Below, in pieces: positions 12,361 to 25,068 of a DNA stretch of 64,000 nucleotides (position 1 is the stretch's first letter; every line of letters starts with the position of its first letter). The translations under genes and the position numbers were made by a program. Under the pieces are notes generated by a model that saw nothing but the letters and a program-made list of their open reading frames with translations, had not been told where the DNA came from and did no database searches. This stretch comes from Chamaecrista fasciculata (Eukaryota > Streptophyta > Magnoliopsida > Fabales > Fabaceae), in NCBI GenBank assembly GCA_003254925.1, contig QANZ01049188.1:415824-479823 (forward strand). The letters are read 5' to 3'.

Positions 12361-12369
12361 TTAATTTAA

Positions 12370-15300
12370 TATGAATTTTGATCACACATTCTTCTCTTTC
12401 TATAAAAAATTCAAGAAGAGTAGGGTGCAAGTAATTACTTTCTTTTTAAAAAAATAAATGTAAGAAAACAAAATGAAACGTGAAATTAGTGTTAATTGTC
12501 GTATTAAGCATTAGGATTAGATGCAAAAATATTATTAGGATCACAATATATAGGTCATCGTTTGGTACTTTGGTACTAAAGTTGGTCCAGGCGCACCAAC
12601 TTATTGACTTGCTCTTAGGTTAGCTAATCAAATTTTTATTTCTCAAAAATGAATCCTTTTATTTCTCAAAAATTAAATGGATTCATTTTTTTAATTTTTT
12701 TAAAGTGATAACGAAAACTATTTTTTAGCATAGATAAAAATTTTAAAATTTCAACTCATTTTTAAACTAAATTATTTAAAATTAGAACAAAACAAAAATC
12801 TGCTTATGAAATATATATCAAATATTTTAATTAAATACAAAATCCTTATCTTTTAGAACATTTTTTAAGGGTTTTATTTGCTAATATAAATTCCAAAATA
12901 AGTTAAAATCTTGTTATGGTCATCCAAAAATATAGTGAATTCTACTTTGGTTATAAATATTCTTTATTTCATTTCCCTCCTCAAACTTTTATTATTGTTT
13001 TATTATTGGTTCAAAACATAACTCCGTCACAGACTTGACGTTTTTGTTTTTGGCCGAAACTTGACGTTAACTCTAACTTGGTCTGCTAAATGAAAATTCT
13101 CTATCATATACGACATAGATGCTAAGTTGAAATTATGTTTTGAATGAACGATAAAATAATAATTAAAGTTTGAAAATTACAATAGAACAAAATATACTTT
13201 TAAAACTAAAATAGATAGTATCCTATACTTCAATGATCAAATTAAGAAAGATCAAACTAAACCCTTAAATTACATACTTGTAGGATTTTGGAGTCTCGAT
13301 ACCTGGCCTAAGGACTAAAATACAAACCATCAAACCAATCCAAGCAAGCATTAAAAATACATTATGGAAGTTATTAAACTAGTCGTCATTATTAATATTC
13401 GATCTGGATCTTGCTAGTAAATCTGTTCCACTAGGAATCTAGCTAGGACTAAACTCCAAATTTCGATCTCCTCTACATGAATTCAAAGAACGAACTATAC
13501 CAAATAATTTTACCTTTATCAAATAGAGATAATGATGTTTTACACAATTGATTGTAGAAAAGAAATTCTAAGAGAAAGAGGAAATTTAACTACGTGGATT
13601 CTCCCAATATGAGAGCTCACTGTTCAACATATAGAATTTAGCATCTTGAATAGTGAGGGAGCACTCCTATTTATAAAATAATAAAAGAACTCTAAAAATT
13701 AAACTGTCCAATATAAGACTTAAGTAAAATAACAATTTCACGTAGCTAATTTTCAGTTAATGGGTCAATCGATGATCTAATTAAACTCTAGATGAATATT
13801 TAAACTACAAAATCTATCATACCTAAATCTCCTGTAATATCATTACAATATGGTAACACTATACAAAATTCAAATTCTAAAATTACAAGCCTCATTTTGA
13901 CAATGGGGTGTTGCATTTGCATAAATGATATTAAAAATAGAAAATGCGAAGACCACTTGGAATAGGTGTTACTTCATTAATTGCTGCATAATTAACTTAG
14001 CCTTAAAGCCAATTAATCCAAGAACGTGACAGGCCCACCACTTAGGCACTTATACTTCATTTCATTGCATCTTTCTTCAACGTTGTCACGTTTTAAGTTT
14101 TATCAAATCAGAATTTTCATTTAATTCTTTTAATGTGAAACTGTGAAAAATGGCATTTTTATTAAAACAAATAAGGGAGAAAAAAACAACACGTTTTGGA
14201 CCATACACAAGGAGCGAGGGACAGATAATAGATTCCCTTAAAAAGGGAAAAAAATATATGAAGTCGGGACAACCTTCGCTTTCATTTGACCATTTGACTG
14301 ATATTTGATAGTAACAATAATATTAATAATTGATAATAATATTTACATAAACATCTTTTTTACGTTAAATATATAAATTAATAAAAGAAGACAACTTGCT
14401 TAATTTTGAATAACTTTTGTTGTGTTTTATCTGATATTTCTATGAATTTTTTTAAGATTGGAAAACACCATATACAATAATAGTAGTATAGTACAAATGA
14501 TTATAAGAATAAAAACAAGGGATGTAATTTCATTTTAAGTTTACTAAAACAACTACTACTAATAGTTTTAAATTAAAAAAATGTATAATTTCATATGAAA
14601 TATTTCTTAAAAAAAACAAATCATATTTTATTTTTGAAAGCTTATCATCATAAATCATAATTCATAAATAGTTTTACAGTAATATAATTTTCTTTATATG
14701 AAAATAGTTTATCTTTTATTTGTCACTCAAGTAATTACAAATATAATTAAAAGTTTTGTTGTTTAATTAAATGAAACACTATGTTAAGCTAATTATTGAA
14801 GAAAAAAGTGACTTTTGAGAGAAGTGAATTAATGTTTTTTTTTTTTTTACAAAAGCACACTTTTGGTCCCCATATTTAGTATCATCTTTTAATTTCCTCC
14901 TTAATATTTTTATACTATCAATAATTCGTCCTCAATATTTTAAATTTGGGTCAATTTGATCTTTCGATGTTCTTATTTTAGCTAAATATTAACGGTTGAT
15001 TCTATATGGCTAATCACATGTAATATATAATTGATTAAAAAAAACTCTAATGCCAATTCAAATTAAAAAATAAGATAAAGTATATCATTAATTTATTAAA
15101 AGAAGTTAGTCGAAAAAATAAATTGACCAAAATGTAAAGTGTTGAGGATGAAATTAACAGTAAAAAGATAATACAATAAAATTGAAAATTAATCTAAAAT
15201 TTGAGAAAAAAATACTTTTGCCTTTTTTAATAAACAAAGATAAAGTATTATTTTTACTGTAGAAATTATTTTAAGGAAGAAAATTATCAAAAAGTTCAAA

Positions 15301-15629
15301 ACAACAGAGAATCCTGAGGCATTGTATTGAGGATGTGGTTTCAATTTTCAAATGTAAGATGAGGTTCGTGGATGTTTAATCAGAACCGTACACATCACAT
15401 CCTTACTTGTAAATTCCTTTGACTTGTCTTCATCTTTCGTCCCACGAAGCTGTCTGTGTTTCAACTCTCAATTCATGCATCCTCTTTCTTTCTTCTAATT
15501 TGGGCTTAAATACATTTATATCTCGTGATATTTCTTTCCATCAAATCGAGTCTAACTCGATCGAATCCGAAATTTTTCCAGATTTGATCGAGTCGAATTT
15601 CTTATACAAGTTAAGACAAATGATATTTC
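12370..15629. other. Gene-free AT-rich DNA with transposon relics
   Basis: No supported gene. About 13270-13700 could be an old LTR on the minus strand (a 'ctatttataaaa' motif near 13668, LTR-like wording), at low confidence. About 14855-15225 is a weak palindrome of the 'cacttttggtccc' type. The 119-residue frame at 15419-15778 has no family signature and overlaps the next MITE. Confidence 0.4.
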
Positions 15630-15994
15630 GGGTAAATTACACTTTAGTATTTTATTTTATGAATCGATTTTATTTTGGTACTATGTTCTTTGCACTGTTA
15701 ATATTTTGGTATCATGTTCTTTTAAAAGTGATATTTTGGTACCATATTCTTAGTACCATTAACACTTTGGTACCTTAAAAAAGATAGAACAAGATAATAA
15801 ATCGTGAAAAAATAAGGTACCAAAATAAAATGTTAACGGTGCAAAGAACATGATACTAAAATGTCATTTTTAAAAGTATAGAGTACTAAAATGTTAGCGG
15901 TACAAGTAACAGGATACCAAAATGATACTTTTAAAAAAAATAGTACCAAAGTGAAATTGGTCCATAGAACAAAATATCAAGATGTAATTTGCCC
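15630..15994. mobile_element. Short palindromic MITE, GGGTAAATTACACTTTAGTA family
   Basis: A 365-bp relative of 7289-7556. The left end is gggtaaattacactttagta and the right end is the reverse complement of gggcaaattacatcttgata. The flanks show no clear duplication. Confidence 0.6.
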
Positions 15995-16343
15995 TTATAC
16001 TTTTCATAAAAGGTTGATTTAGGTTGGGTAGGTTAATTCCAACTTGATCGATACTCACCCTACTTTTTATAATTACTAGTTTACTACATCATTTTAAATA
16101 AAATTCTTCAATATATATATATAATTCAATTAGTTAACCATTTTTACTGTTTATTTCTCACGTTGCATCATGAATTATATTTTTTTAATACAAAATTTCT
16201 CTCTCAATAATATGAATTATATTATATTGATGAGGTTCAAAATTATATGTGATGGTATATATACACATACTGATTCCTAATAATGCGATTAAAGGCTATC
16301 ACTAACATGCATGTCAAAACTGCATTTTATTTTTAGCTAAAAA

Positions 16344-16430
16344 TACATATATATATATATATACATATATATATATGTATATATATATATATAATAGAAC
16401 AATAGTACGTGTGTATATATATATATACTA
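16344..16430. repeat. (AT)n microsatellite tract
   Basis: Interrupted tatata runs with single c or g interruptions across most of the interval. Confidence 0.8.
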
Positions 16431-16781
16431 CACGAATTTGGGTTCTTGGGGTAGTAAAGTTTCAAACTATATAATATATCATAAATCATCACTTAATATT
16501 TTTTGAAAGTAATAAGAGACGATTACCAACAAAAAAAAATAAGAATAATAATTAAGAGATTATTAAAAAAACTTTTAATTTATTTTATATCTTTTTTGGT
16601 TGTCCATGGTATTCTCTGACATTTGCTTAAACAACTTAGTGGGTTGACCATTAGACAAACCAAATTTGATTAATTTGTATTCGACAACAAAAAGCTTGAT
16701 TAATTACTTTTATATCTTAATATTAATAAGATAAGAAAAACTATTTTAAAATTTAATATACTCTCTTTTATTTTTTTTAAT

Positions 16782-17608
16782 GGCCAAAATACACTTTTAG
16801 TCCTTTATATTTGGGGTAAGAAACAATCTAACTTTTTTTGTTGTAACTTTGGTCTTATAAGTTTCTCAAAAATTTTACTCTTCAGTTACACCAACTAAAT
16901 ATATGTGGGTATATTTATCTCATTTCAAGTTTAAATGCGATGAATCCAAAGCTACTTTTAACGAGTCATTTCCTTGTCTAAATGAGGTCCCAACAAATAA
17001 GGTCAAATTAAGTTTCCAAAGTTAGCCGCTCGTTTTACAGTCAAATGAGAAAAGTTGATCATATATCTTATATTCGTTTCAAGTCCAAGTGCAACAATTT
17101 TGGATCTACAAGTTACTGTTGACAAGTTCTTTTTTGCCCAATTGAGACTCTTAACAAATAATGTCAAGGTGAGTTTGAGACTAAAAAGTGAAAAATTACA
17201 GAAAATCGGTCTGAGACCAACTTTGACATCATTTGTTAATAGTTTCAATTGCGTAAAAAAAATGACTTCAAAAGTAACTCCAAAATTGTCGCATTTAAAT
17301 TTGAAATAAGAGAGATATATCTCAACTTCCCTTATTTGACCATGAAACTAGTGATCCTCTTTCAATACCTAATTTGAATTTGTTTGCTAATGATTCCAAT
17401 TGAACAGTGAAAAAATTCGTTAAAAGCAACATTTAGCTCTAAGCTCGTGCATTGAAGCTTAAAAAGAGAGAGATATGACCAGATTCAGTCAATAAGACTA
17501 AAAAGTAAAATTTTTAAAAAACTTGGAAAACTAAAATTGAAACAAAATAGATAAAAGACTAGATTATAATATGTCAAATATAAGAGGGACCAAAAGTACA
17601 TTTTGGCC
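16782..17608. mobile_element. Mutator-like palindromic element
   Basis: The 827-bp element lies between 11-bp direct repeats ttttttttaat (16771-16781 and 17609-17619). Its ends read ggccaaaatacacttttagt on the left and the reverse complement of ggccaaaatgtacttttggt on the right. The core shares wording with the palindrome at 8080-8722. The T-rich duplication is weaker evidence than the others. Confidence 0.7.
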
Positions 17609-17619
17609 TTTTTTTTAAT

Positions 17620-18753
17620 ATAAGATATAGTAAAACCCAATTTATTATTTTTTGGGAAAAAATTATTATTTTATATAAGTTATAGTTCAAAATGAAAAAA
17701 AAATATTTATATTTCATAAAAAAATAATAATATTTACATGATCAATATATTATATATATAAGTTATATATATTACTTTTGTTCATAAAAGTACATATTAT
17801 TTCTTTTTTAGTTTAAAATCTTACACGAGGGATAAATACTTTCATACCCACACTACAAAAATTAAATTGCGTCGGTCAATAAATGAAAAAGTGATAAAAA
17901 AGCATATGCAAGCTTGTTGATCACAACTTCAACTTTGTCAAATTTAACAACCATGGGAGTGTTCATACCACCAATACTTACCATTAGTCTTTATCTACGA
18001 ATTCTATTCAAAAAAGTGTTCATCCACCTTACAAGAAAACGGCGATTCATATTTTTTTTTTTCTTCATTTAACCATCAAACTAAAAGTTAAAACCACACC
18101 CTTTAATTAATCACACAAATATATGCAAAACCAACCCAACCCACCAACACACTATCAAGAGAAATATTAATGGATTTTATATTCAATTTCAGAATTTCAA
18201 GTGAACATTTAACAAACTTTATCCTCTTCAGTAAACTTAATAATTTGAAATGTACGCTTTGCGGTTATTGGAGAAGGACAATCCTCAAATTTACAAAATA
18301 TATAAATAGATTTTGTATATATAAAGATATATGTAAATATTATTTTTAAATTTTTATATTTAAAGGACAATCCTCTACTAATAATATTTCAATATTAAAT
18401 AATTAATGTTTATGAAGGACAAAAAAAAATATATTTTCAATATCAAAGAATTAGACCGTAATTTTGAGACAAATTCAGATATAAAAATTATAAATTTTCG
18501 TAAAAATATCATAATGTTATATATTTTTAAATGTATTACTTTTTAAAAGCATAAAAAGAAGGGAGTGAGAACTTACGTATAGTACTAACTTTCCCTGTAA
18601 CTTTCAATCACTCAATTACTTAACTCTCAACAATATTTTATGTAATTTTTTTTGTCAAAAATATAATTCATTAAAAAGTAAGGCAAAGTCAAACACAGTA
18701 CAAATAAAAATAAAGTAAAAATACCCAACCCCTCTTTAGCATAAACAACAACA
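17620..18753. other. AT-rich spacer
   Basis: No gene, RNA or clear element is seen; mostly A/T runs with scattered short repeats. Confidence 0.5.
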
Positions 18754-19143
18754 CTAGACATACAGGATATCAATTGACGAATGTGGGTGGTTTGCAACCC
18801 ATCTAAGAGGACTCATCCTCATTTCAGATAAATTGGCAAGACAATCAGCTGTCAAATTAGCAGATCTAGGGATCCAACTAAAGTTACAACCATTTAAATA
18901 ATTGGAAATATAAATAATGTCATTTAAAAAAGCCAAACACTTCCAATCAGGACAATAGGCAACCCTAATGGCTGTTCTAAATAAAGACATAATTAAACTC
19001 AAAGCAACAATAATAATTTGATAAAACGAAACGAGGCCGTGGAAGAGAACACCAAAACCAGAACCAAACCAGGAAGGTGCCATGGAATGCCTAGTCCAGA
19101 GTCGCCGCCGTGAGAATTCTGATCCAGAACGTCGCCGCCACAA
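18754..19143 (-). pseudogene. Relic of a retroelement RNase H-like domain
   Basis: A 129-residue minus-strand open frame ends with SWIPRSANLTADCLANLSE (about 18822-18878). This resembles the end of the RNase H-like (RVT_3) domain found in plant non-LTR retroelements and derived genes, where a W-x-P-R-x-x-N...A-D-x-L-A pattern is usual. The upstream catalytic half is not recognisable, and the N-terminal 60 residues show no similarity that I recognise. It is most likely an inactive fragment. A small unknown gene cannot be excluded. Confidence 0.45.
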
Positions 19144-19575
19144 AATCTTAGAAACAAAGTAACACTCTCATAAAGAGAGAATGACCCTTACGAAGGAAGG
19201 GTTTTCAACACTACCCAACAGAAAAGAGGGAAGCTACCGTCGTTGAAAACGACAGCCCAACATCAACGCAAAGCTGTGTGTGTGGACGATTGTGCTATTT
19301 GAACAGTTGCTACTTGCTACAACGAACTCTACTATCTATGTTTTCTTACTTTTTTTATTTTATAAAATTAATGAAAATTTTGAAAAAATTAAAAGCTTTT
19401 ATGTAATCTTACCAATATCATTATATAGTTATATACTATTTTTAGAGTTATTTAATTAGATCTTCGGTCTCTTAAAGTTTTATTTTAATAATATAAAATT
19501 ATATTATTTTTTATTTTACAATATAATGAAAATATTAATTATTGTTTAGTAATTCATGATTTTTTTAAAACTCAA
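19144..19575. other. Spacer
   Basis: The first part is moderately G+C-rich and the rest AT-rich. No supported gene. Confidence 0.4.
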
Positions 19576-19845
19576 GGTAAAATACTTTTGGTATTCTCAA
19601 AGTATACGATCAGTTTTAGTTATACTTCTAAAATTTTTTGAGTCAAGTATACCTAAAACTTTTTCTTTTTTATGTCAATTTTACTTCCAAATTGGGGGTA
19701 TTTAGGGATACAATTGACTAAAATATGAAACATTAGGGGTATAATTGATTAAAAAAAAATTAGGTGTACAATTGACCCAGAAAAAAACTTTAGAGATAAA
19801 ATTGAAAATGATCACATATTTTGGGGTACCAATAATACGTTTGCC
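19576..19845. mobile_element. Short palindromic MITE
   Basis: The ends ggtaaaatacttttggtatt and the reverse complement of ggcaaacgtattattggtac form imperfect inverted repeats about 270 bp apart, and the inside is partly palindromic. No target duplication was identified. Confidence 0.55.
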
Positions 19846-19959
19846 TAAAAAGTTGTATACACTTTAGCATAAAAAATTCGGTAGTTTTAATAAATAATTT
19901 TCAGTGACCACCGAATAAAAAGGTTAAAAAACATACAATAATATACATTTATCTTTGAG

Positions 19960-20467
19960 TCAAGTTACAGAGTTGGTCTCATATTTTTTTTTTTTTTTGT
20001 GAAAGAAAATTTAGGTGAGGGGATGACGCCCCAATCCAGGGTCAGAGCAGACCTCCGGGCTCAAAGAACACTTACAAAGGTACTTATAGATGACCCACCA
20101 AATGAGGCATCACCAGGAATCGAACCCAAGCCATGCAATTGTCATGGGCGAAAGGTGACCAAGTGAGCCAAACCTCATTGGCGGTCTCATACTTTTTGGT
20201 CACGCTACAGAATTGGTTTCATATCTTTGAATCATGTGTAGAATTAGTCCCGTATCTTGGAGTCAGGTTGAAGTGACGGTGAAACTTTTTACAAAAAAAT
20301 GAGACTAATTCAGTAAAATGGTCATAAAATATGAGATCAAAAGTAATAAGAGATCAAATCTGCTACCTGAACAAAAGATATGAGACTGCAAGTACAACAA
20401 AAAAAAAAAGTTATAAAATCAAATTTAAGTCTAAATAAAGATTATGAGACTAAAAATACACTTGGAG
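19960..20467. mobile_element. Degenerate 'ggtctcata' palindromic element interrupted by a SINE
   Basis: Wording such as 'ttggtctcatatttttgggt' and its inverse 'atatgagactaattctac' is shared with 25069-25390 and with the core of 41637-42624. A SINE splits the left arm. The outer ends are unclear. Confidence 0.5.
19984..20182 (-). mobile_element. tRNA-derived SINE
   Basis: Read on the minus strand, the element has an A box TGGCTCACTTGG (20159-20170) and a B box GGTTCGATTCC (about 20116-20126) at tRNA-like spacing. A body of about 100 bases follows, then a poly(A) tail (the T run at 19984-19998 on the plus strand). It is flanked by the 9-bp direct repeat ggtctcata (19975-19983 and 20183-20191). 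All the marks of a pol III SINE inserted by target-primed reverse transcription are present. It sits inside an older palindromic repeat. Confidence 0.85.
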
Positions 20468-21134
20468 ATATTAACATCTATTTTACTAAACCGTGTTATG
20501 TGTGTGCTTGCTTTTCTTTAGGGGGAGGGGACAAATCTGCGTGTTTGTCATTGTGTCTGTGTGTGGTGGGTTTTTTTAAGTTCAAAGTCTTTGATTGCGT
20601 TTGGGTCAAACTCAAATCCATGTGGTTCAAATATTCACCGAACCGGTCAGCATGGGCGGCTCGACCGCCTTTTTTCCCCGTGAGTTTCTTCCTTCTTTTT
20701 TTTCTTTTTCAATCCTTCATTAATTAATAAGTATAAACAAACAAACATCCGAAAGTGGAAACATATAACCTGATTTGACATTCATGCTCCAAACATTCAA
20801 CCTCAAGCACCATTTCGTATAAATCATTCATTTATTATAATACAATTCCTTACACTAACAAAAAAAAAGATTAATATTATTTTTTAATTTTGGTTATTAA
20901 TTTATTTTTTTTCTACCTGCAGCCATTGCACTCCAAGTCTCCAACAGACACCCCAATGGCTTCTTCTCCTCATATTTTTTGACCCTTCGAAATTTGACTC
21001 TCGATTTTTCTTAATCCTATTATTCTGAGATTGTTCTGTACATGAGTTCATCAAGAAAAAGAAAAAGGAAAAAAAGTTGCACAACAGAACGAATTAGAAG
21101 AAGAAGAAGAAGAAGAATACCATCAGGAACATAA
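20468..21134 (+). promoter_or_regulatory. Upstream region of the LRR receptor kinase
   Basis: A spacer and probable promoter. A (GAA)n tract at about 21098-21117 lies just before the ATG at 21135, probably in the leader. No confident TATA element was chosen. The open frame at 20380-20727 has no family signature. Confidence 0.4.
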
Positions 21135-21227
21135 ATGTCAGAGCAGGAAACAGATTCTTGGGGCTTACTGTTAATCAGCTTCTTCTTATTAATCCTTCTT
21201 TCAGGTACTACAAATCCAAAAACCCCC

Positions 21228-21260
<33 letters not shown>

Positions 21261-24200
21261 AATAATAATTAAAAAAATCCTTTTTGAAATCATTGAACTA
21301 TCAATTAACAAAATAATTAATTCTGGTATATCGGTTTTCGAGGTTGATTCTGTATCCTAGGTTGTCGTTTTTGTTCACCGATGCAATTTTTTTTTGTCGC
21401 AGGTAAAATTGTCACCGGAGATTCTTTGAACACAGACAGAGAAGTTTTAATTCAGCTTCAATTGTATCTGAACAATCAAACCATGGAAGATCAAGGACCA
21501 TACACAAAGTGGAACACAAGTAGCTTAAATCCTTGTGACTGGTCGGGAATCTCTTGCACGACGGCGCCGTCGCCTAGGGTGGTCGGAGTGGATCTGTCCA
21601 ACAGCAAAATCGCCGGCGGGATATTCCAGAACTTCTCCAGTCTCACCCAGCTCACACGCCTTGATCTCTCCGGGAACACCCTCTCCGGCGAGATTCCGGC
21701 GGACTTACGACGGTGCCGGAATCTCAAGTACCTCAATGTCTCACATAATATTCTCCACGGAGAATTGAACTTGACGGGATTAACAAGCTTGGAGACGCTG
21801 GATTTAACAGTGAACAGCCTTCATGGCGATATTGGGTTTAATTTCCCCGCCATTTGTGACAATTTGGTGGCTTTGAATCTCTCCGGGAATAACTTCACCG
21901 GAAATATTGAAACTTGCTTCGATCAGTGTTCAAAGCTGCAATTTTTAGACTTGAGCACAAATAAGCTAAGTGGGGGATTATGGATGGGAATTTCTAAGCT
22001 GAGAGAATTCTCTGTTTCGGAGAATCACCTCAGTGGAAAAATCCCACCTTCAGTGTTTTCATCAGATTGTAATCTTCGATTTCTGGATATTTCAGAGAAT
22101 GGGTTTTACGGGAATGCTTCAAAGGAGATTGCGAATTGTAAGAATTTAACGATTTTGAGTCTTTCTGGAAATCATTTCACAGGTGCTATTCCTGTTGAAA
22201 TGGGTTCAATCTCGGGGCTTCAAGGTTTGTACTTGGCGAATAACAGTTTCTCCAGAGACATCCCTGAATCACTTTTGAACTTGACCAATCTGGTGTTTTT
22301 GGATTTGAGTAGGAACAAATTTGGTGGGGATGTACAAGATATATTCGGGAGATTCAACCAAGTGAACATCCTTTTGCTTCATTCAAATTCTTACACCGGA
22401 GGATTATCATCTTCAGGGATTCTCAAATTGCCAAAAATCCTACGCTTGGATTTAAGCTACAACAATTTCTCAGGATCATTACCTATAGAGATCTCTCAAA
22501 TGTCAAGCCTCAAGTACTTAATGCTTGCCTACAATCAATTCACTGGACCAATCCCACATGAATTTGGAAACATGTCTCGTCTTCAAGCTCTTGATCTTTC
22601 TTACAACACCTTAAATGGTTCAATCCCATCATCACTTGGTAAATTAACATCTCTCTTATGGCTCATGCTTGCCAATAACTCTTTATCAGGTGAAATCCCG
22701 AGAGAATTGGGAAACTGCTCAAGCTTGCTGTGGCTAAACCTCGCAAACAACCAACTCACTGGAAAATTCCCTCCTGAATTAGCCAACATAGGAAAAAACG
22801 CCATGGCCACGTTTGAATTGAATCGAAAGAATAATAAGGTCATTGCTGGTTCAGGCGAGTGTTTAGCTATGAAAAGATGGATTCCTGCGGATTACCCTCC
22901 GTTTAGCTTCGTGTATAGCATTCTCACGAGGAAGAATTGCAGAGGAATTTGGGATAGGTTGCTTAAAGGGTATGGGATTTTCATGATTTGTAGTGCGGGA
23001 TCATTGTCTTCGTTTTCTCAAATCTCGGGGTATGTTCAACTCGTTGGGAATCAACTTGGTGGTGAAGTTCCTCCAGAAATTGGAAAGATGTTGAATTTGA
23101 GTATGTTGCATTTGGGGTTGAATAATTTCTCTGGGAAACTTCCTTCAGAGTTGGAAAGTGTGCCTCTTGTGGTTTTGAACATAACGAGAAACGAGTTTTC
23201 CGGGGAGATTCCATGGGAAATCGGAAACATGAAGTGTTTACAGAATCTGGATTTGTCTTATAATAATTTCTCTGGGGTTTTTCCTACGAGTTTGGATAAA
23301 TTGACACAGTTAAGCAAGTTCAACATTTCTTATAACCCCTTGATTTCAGGTGAGATTCCAGAAACAGGACAACTCGCGACGTTCGAGAAAAACTCATACT
23401 TGGGTGATCCACTCTTAATCCTCCCAAAATTCATCGACAACGTCACTACTACCACCAAAAACACAACCTCTCGCAACAAATTATCCAAAAAACCAACAAA
23501 TTTCTCTGTTTTCTTGGCTTTCTCTGTTCTCACTCTGGCTTTCGTAATCTTCGGCCTTCCCTCAATAATCCTCTGTTTACTCTCAAAAACCGCATCATCG
23601 GAAGAACCCCTCTTAAGAATAACCACCACCGCAAAACACGACTACTCCAGCATGTCGTCGTCATCGGAAAACACAGTCAAAATCATCAGACTAAACAAAA
23701 CAGCCTTCACTTACTCCGACATCCTCAAAGCCACCGGAAACTTCTCCGACGACAGAATCATCGGAAAAGGCGGCTTCGGCACCGTCTACAAAGGCGTCTT
23801 CCCGGACGGAAAAGAAGTCGCCGTCAAAAAACTCCAACGCGAAGGCCTCGAAGGCGAGAAAGAATTCAAAGCCGAAATGGAAGTTTTAAGCGGACACGGA
23901 TTCGGATGGCCCCACCCCAATTTAGTAACACTCCATGGATGGTGTCTCGACGGAAACAACAAAATCCTCGTATATGAATACATCCCAGGAGGAAGCTTAG
24001 AAGACGTTATAACAGACAGAACAAAGCTGACGTGGAAGAAACGGTTAGAGATCGCAATCGACGTCGCACGCGCCTTGGTTTTCTTGCACCACGAGTGTTA
24101 CCCTTCGGTGGTACATAGAGATGTGAAAGCAAGCAATGTGATGCTGGATAGTGTGTTTGGGAAGGCTAAAGTTACCGACTTTGGCCTAGCTAGAGTGGTG

Positions 24201-24653
24201 GATGTTGGGGACAGCCACGTAAGCACCACGGTGGCAGGGACGGTGGGGTACGTGGCGCCTGAGTATGGGCAGACGTGGCAGGCGACGACGAAGGGGGACG
24301 TGTATAGTTATGGGGTGTTGGCGATGGAGTTGGCGACGGCGAGGAGGGCGGTGGACGGCGGAGAGGAGTGTTTGGTGGAGTGGGGGAAGAGGGTGATGGT
24401 GAGGAATCAGAATCAGAATAATCAGAATGGGAGGGTGATTCCGGTGGTGGTTATGGGGTCAGGGTTGTTTAAAGGGATGGAGGAGATGGTGGAATTGTTG
24501 AGGATTGGGGTGATGTGTACGGCGGAGATTCCTCAGGCTAGGCCTAATATGAAGGAGGTTTTGGCTATGCTCATCAAGGTTTATAATCATAATAATAGTA
24601 ATCACAAGCCTCACTCTAAACACTATGATGATGATGAGCATATAGTGATATAG
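21135..24653 (+). CDS. NILR1: LRR receptor-like kinase, NILR1-type (At1g74360-like)
   Basis: Exon 1 (21135-21204) and exon 2 (21403-24653) join in phase 1 to give 1106 residues, the length I recall for Arabidopsis At1g74360. Exon 1 supplies the signal peptide (LLLISFFLLILLS). Next come an N-terminal LRR cap, about 20 extracellular leucine-rich repeats, and an island before the last repeats that carries the family motif GECLAMKRWIPADYPPF. One membrane helix lies near residues 723-748. The cytosolic kinase has the Gly loop GKGGFG (about 811), VAVKK, HRDVKASN (about 928), DFGLA (about 949) and APEYGQTW. The HRD arginine makes it an RD kinase with all key residues present. In Arabidopsis NILR1 takes part in immunity to nematodes and ascaroside sensing; that role here is inferred from similarity. 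The 198-bp intron holds a (CAT)n microsatellite. An internal ATG at 21381 lies in the intron and would lack the signal peptide. Confidence 0.95.
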
Positions 24654-24717
24654 CAGTTTTCTGATGTGCATAGATTTTAAGAATTTGTGTTTTCTAGTTT
24701 AGGATTGTGATTCTTGT

Positions 24718-25062
24718 TTTGTACACAGAAAATCTTCAATCTTCATCATTCGTTATTATGTATGCTGTAGTAGTAGAAGAAACCCTGCTAGATAGATCAA
24801 TTTTGTTCAACTATATATACACAGATTCAATAATAAAGAGATGGAAATACATATGTTTATGAGAAAATTTTGCTTAATTTTTCTTACGTAGTGATGAGTC
24901 TCTCTTTGTACACAGAAAAACTTCAATCTTCATCATTCGTTATTATGTATGCTGTAGTAGTAGAAGCAACCCTGGTAGCTCAATTTTGTTCAACTATACA
25001 TACACAGATTCAGAGTAATAAGGAGATGGAAATACATATATTTAAGACATTTTGCTTAGAGA
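24718..25062 (+). repeat. Direct duplication of the receptor-kinase 3' region
   Basis: About 155 bases starting 'gtacacagaaaatcttcaat' (24718-24876) recur at 24905-25062 with few differences, including the shared 'tatgctgtagtagtagaaga' stretch and 'agatggaaatacatat'. The spacing is about 187 bases. The first copy begins 65 bases after the stop codon, so the 3' UTR and poly(A) signals are probably duplicated. Confidence 0.85.
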
Positions 25063-25068
25063 TTAAAG

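Noticed and set aside
11824..12430. Minus-strand frames with repeated LGDQIETFAKV and CNFGPLTF peptides
   Set aside because: They are translations of the modular arms of a MULE-type MITE; the same artefact appears at 44090-44398.
18754..19143. Complete small protein-coding gene
   Set aside because: Only the C-terminal part resembles an RNase H-like domain and the catalytic half is absent, so it was kept as a relic.
21491..24671. Several antisense and shifted frames of 60-99 residues across the receptor kinase
   Set aside because: Shadows of the long kinase exon; no independent signals.
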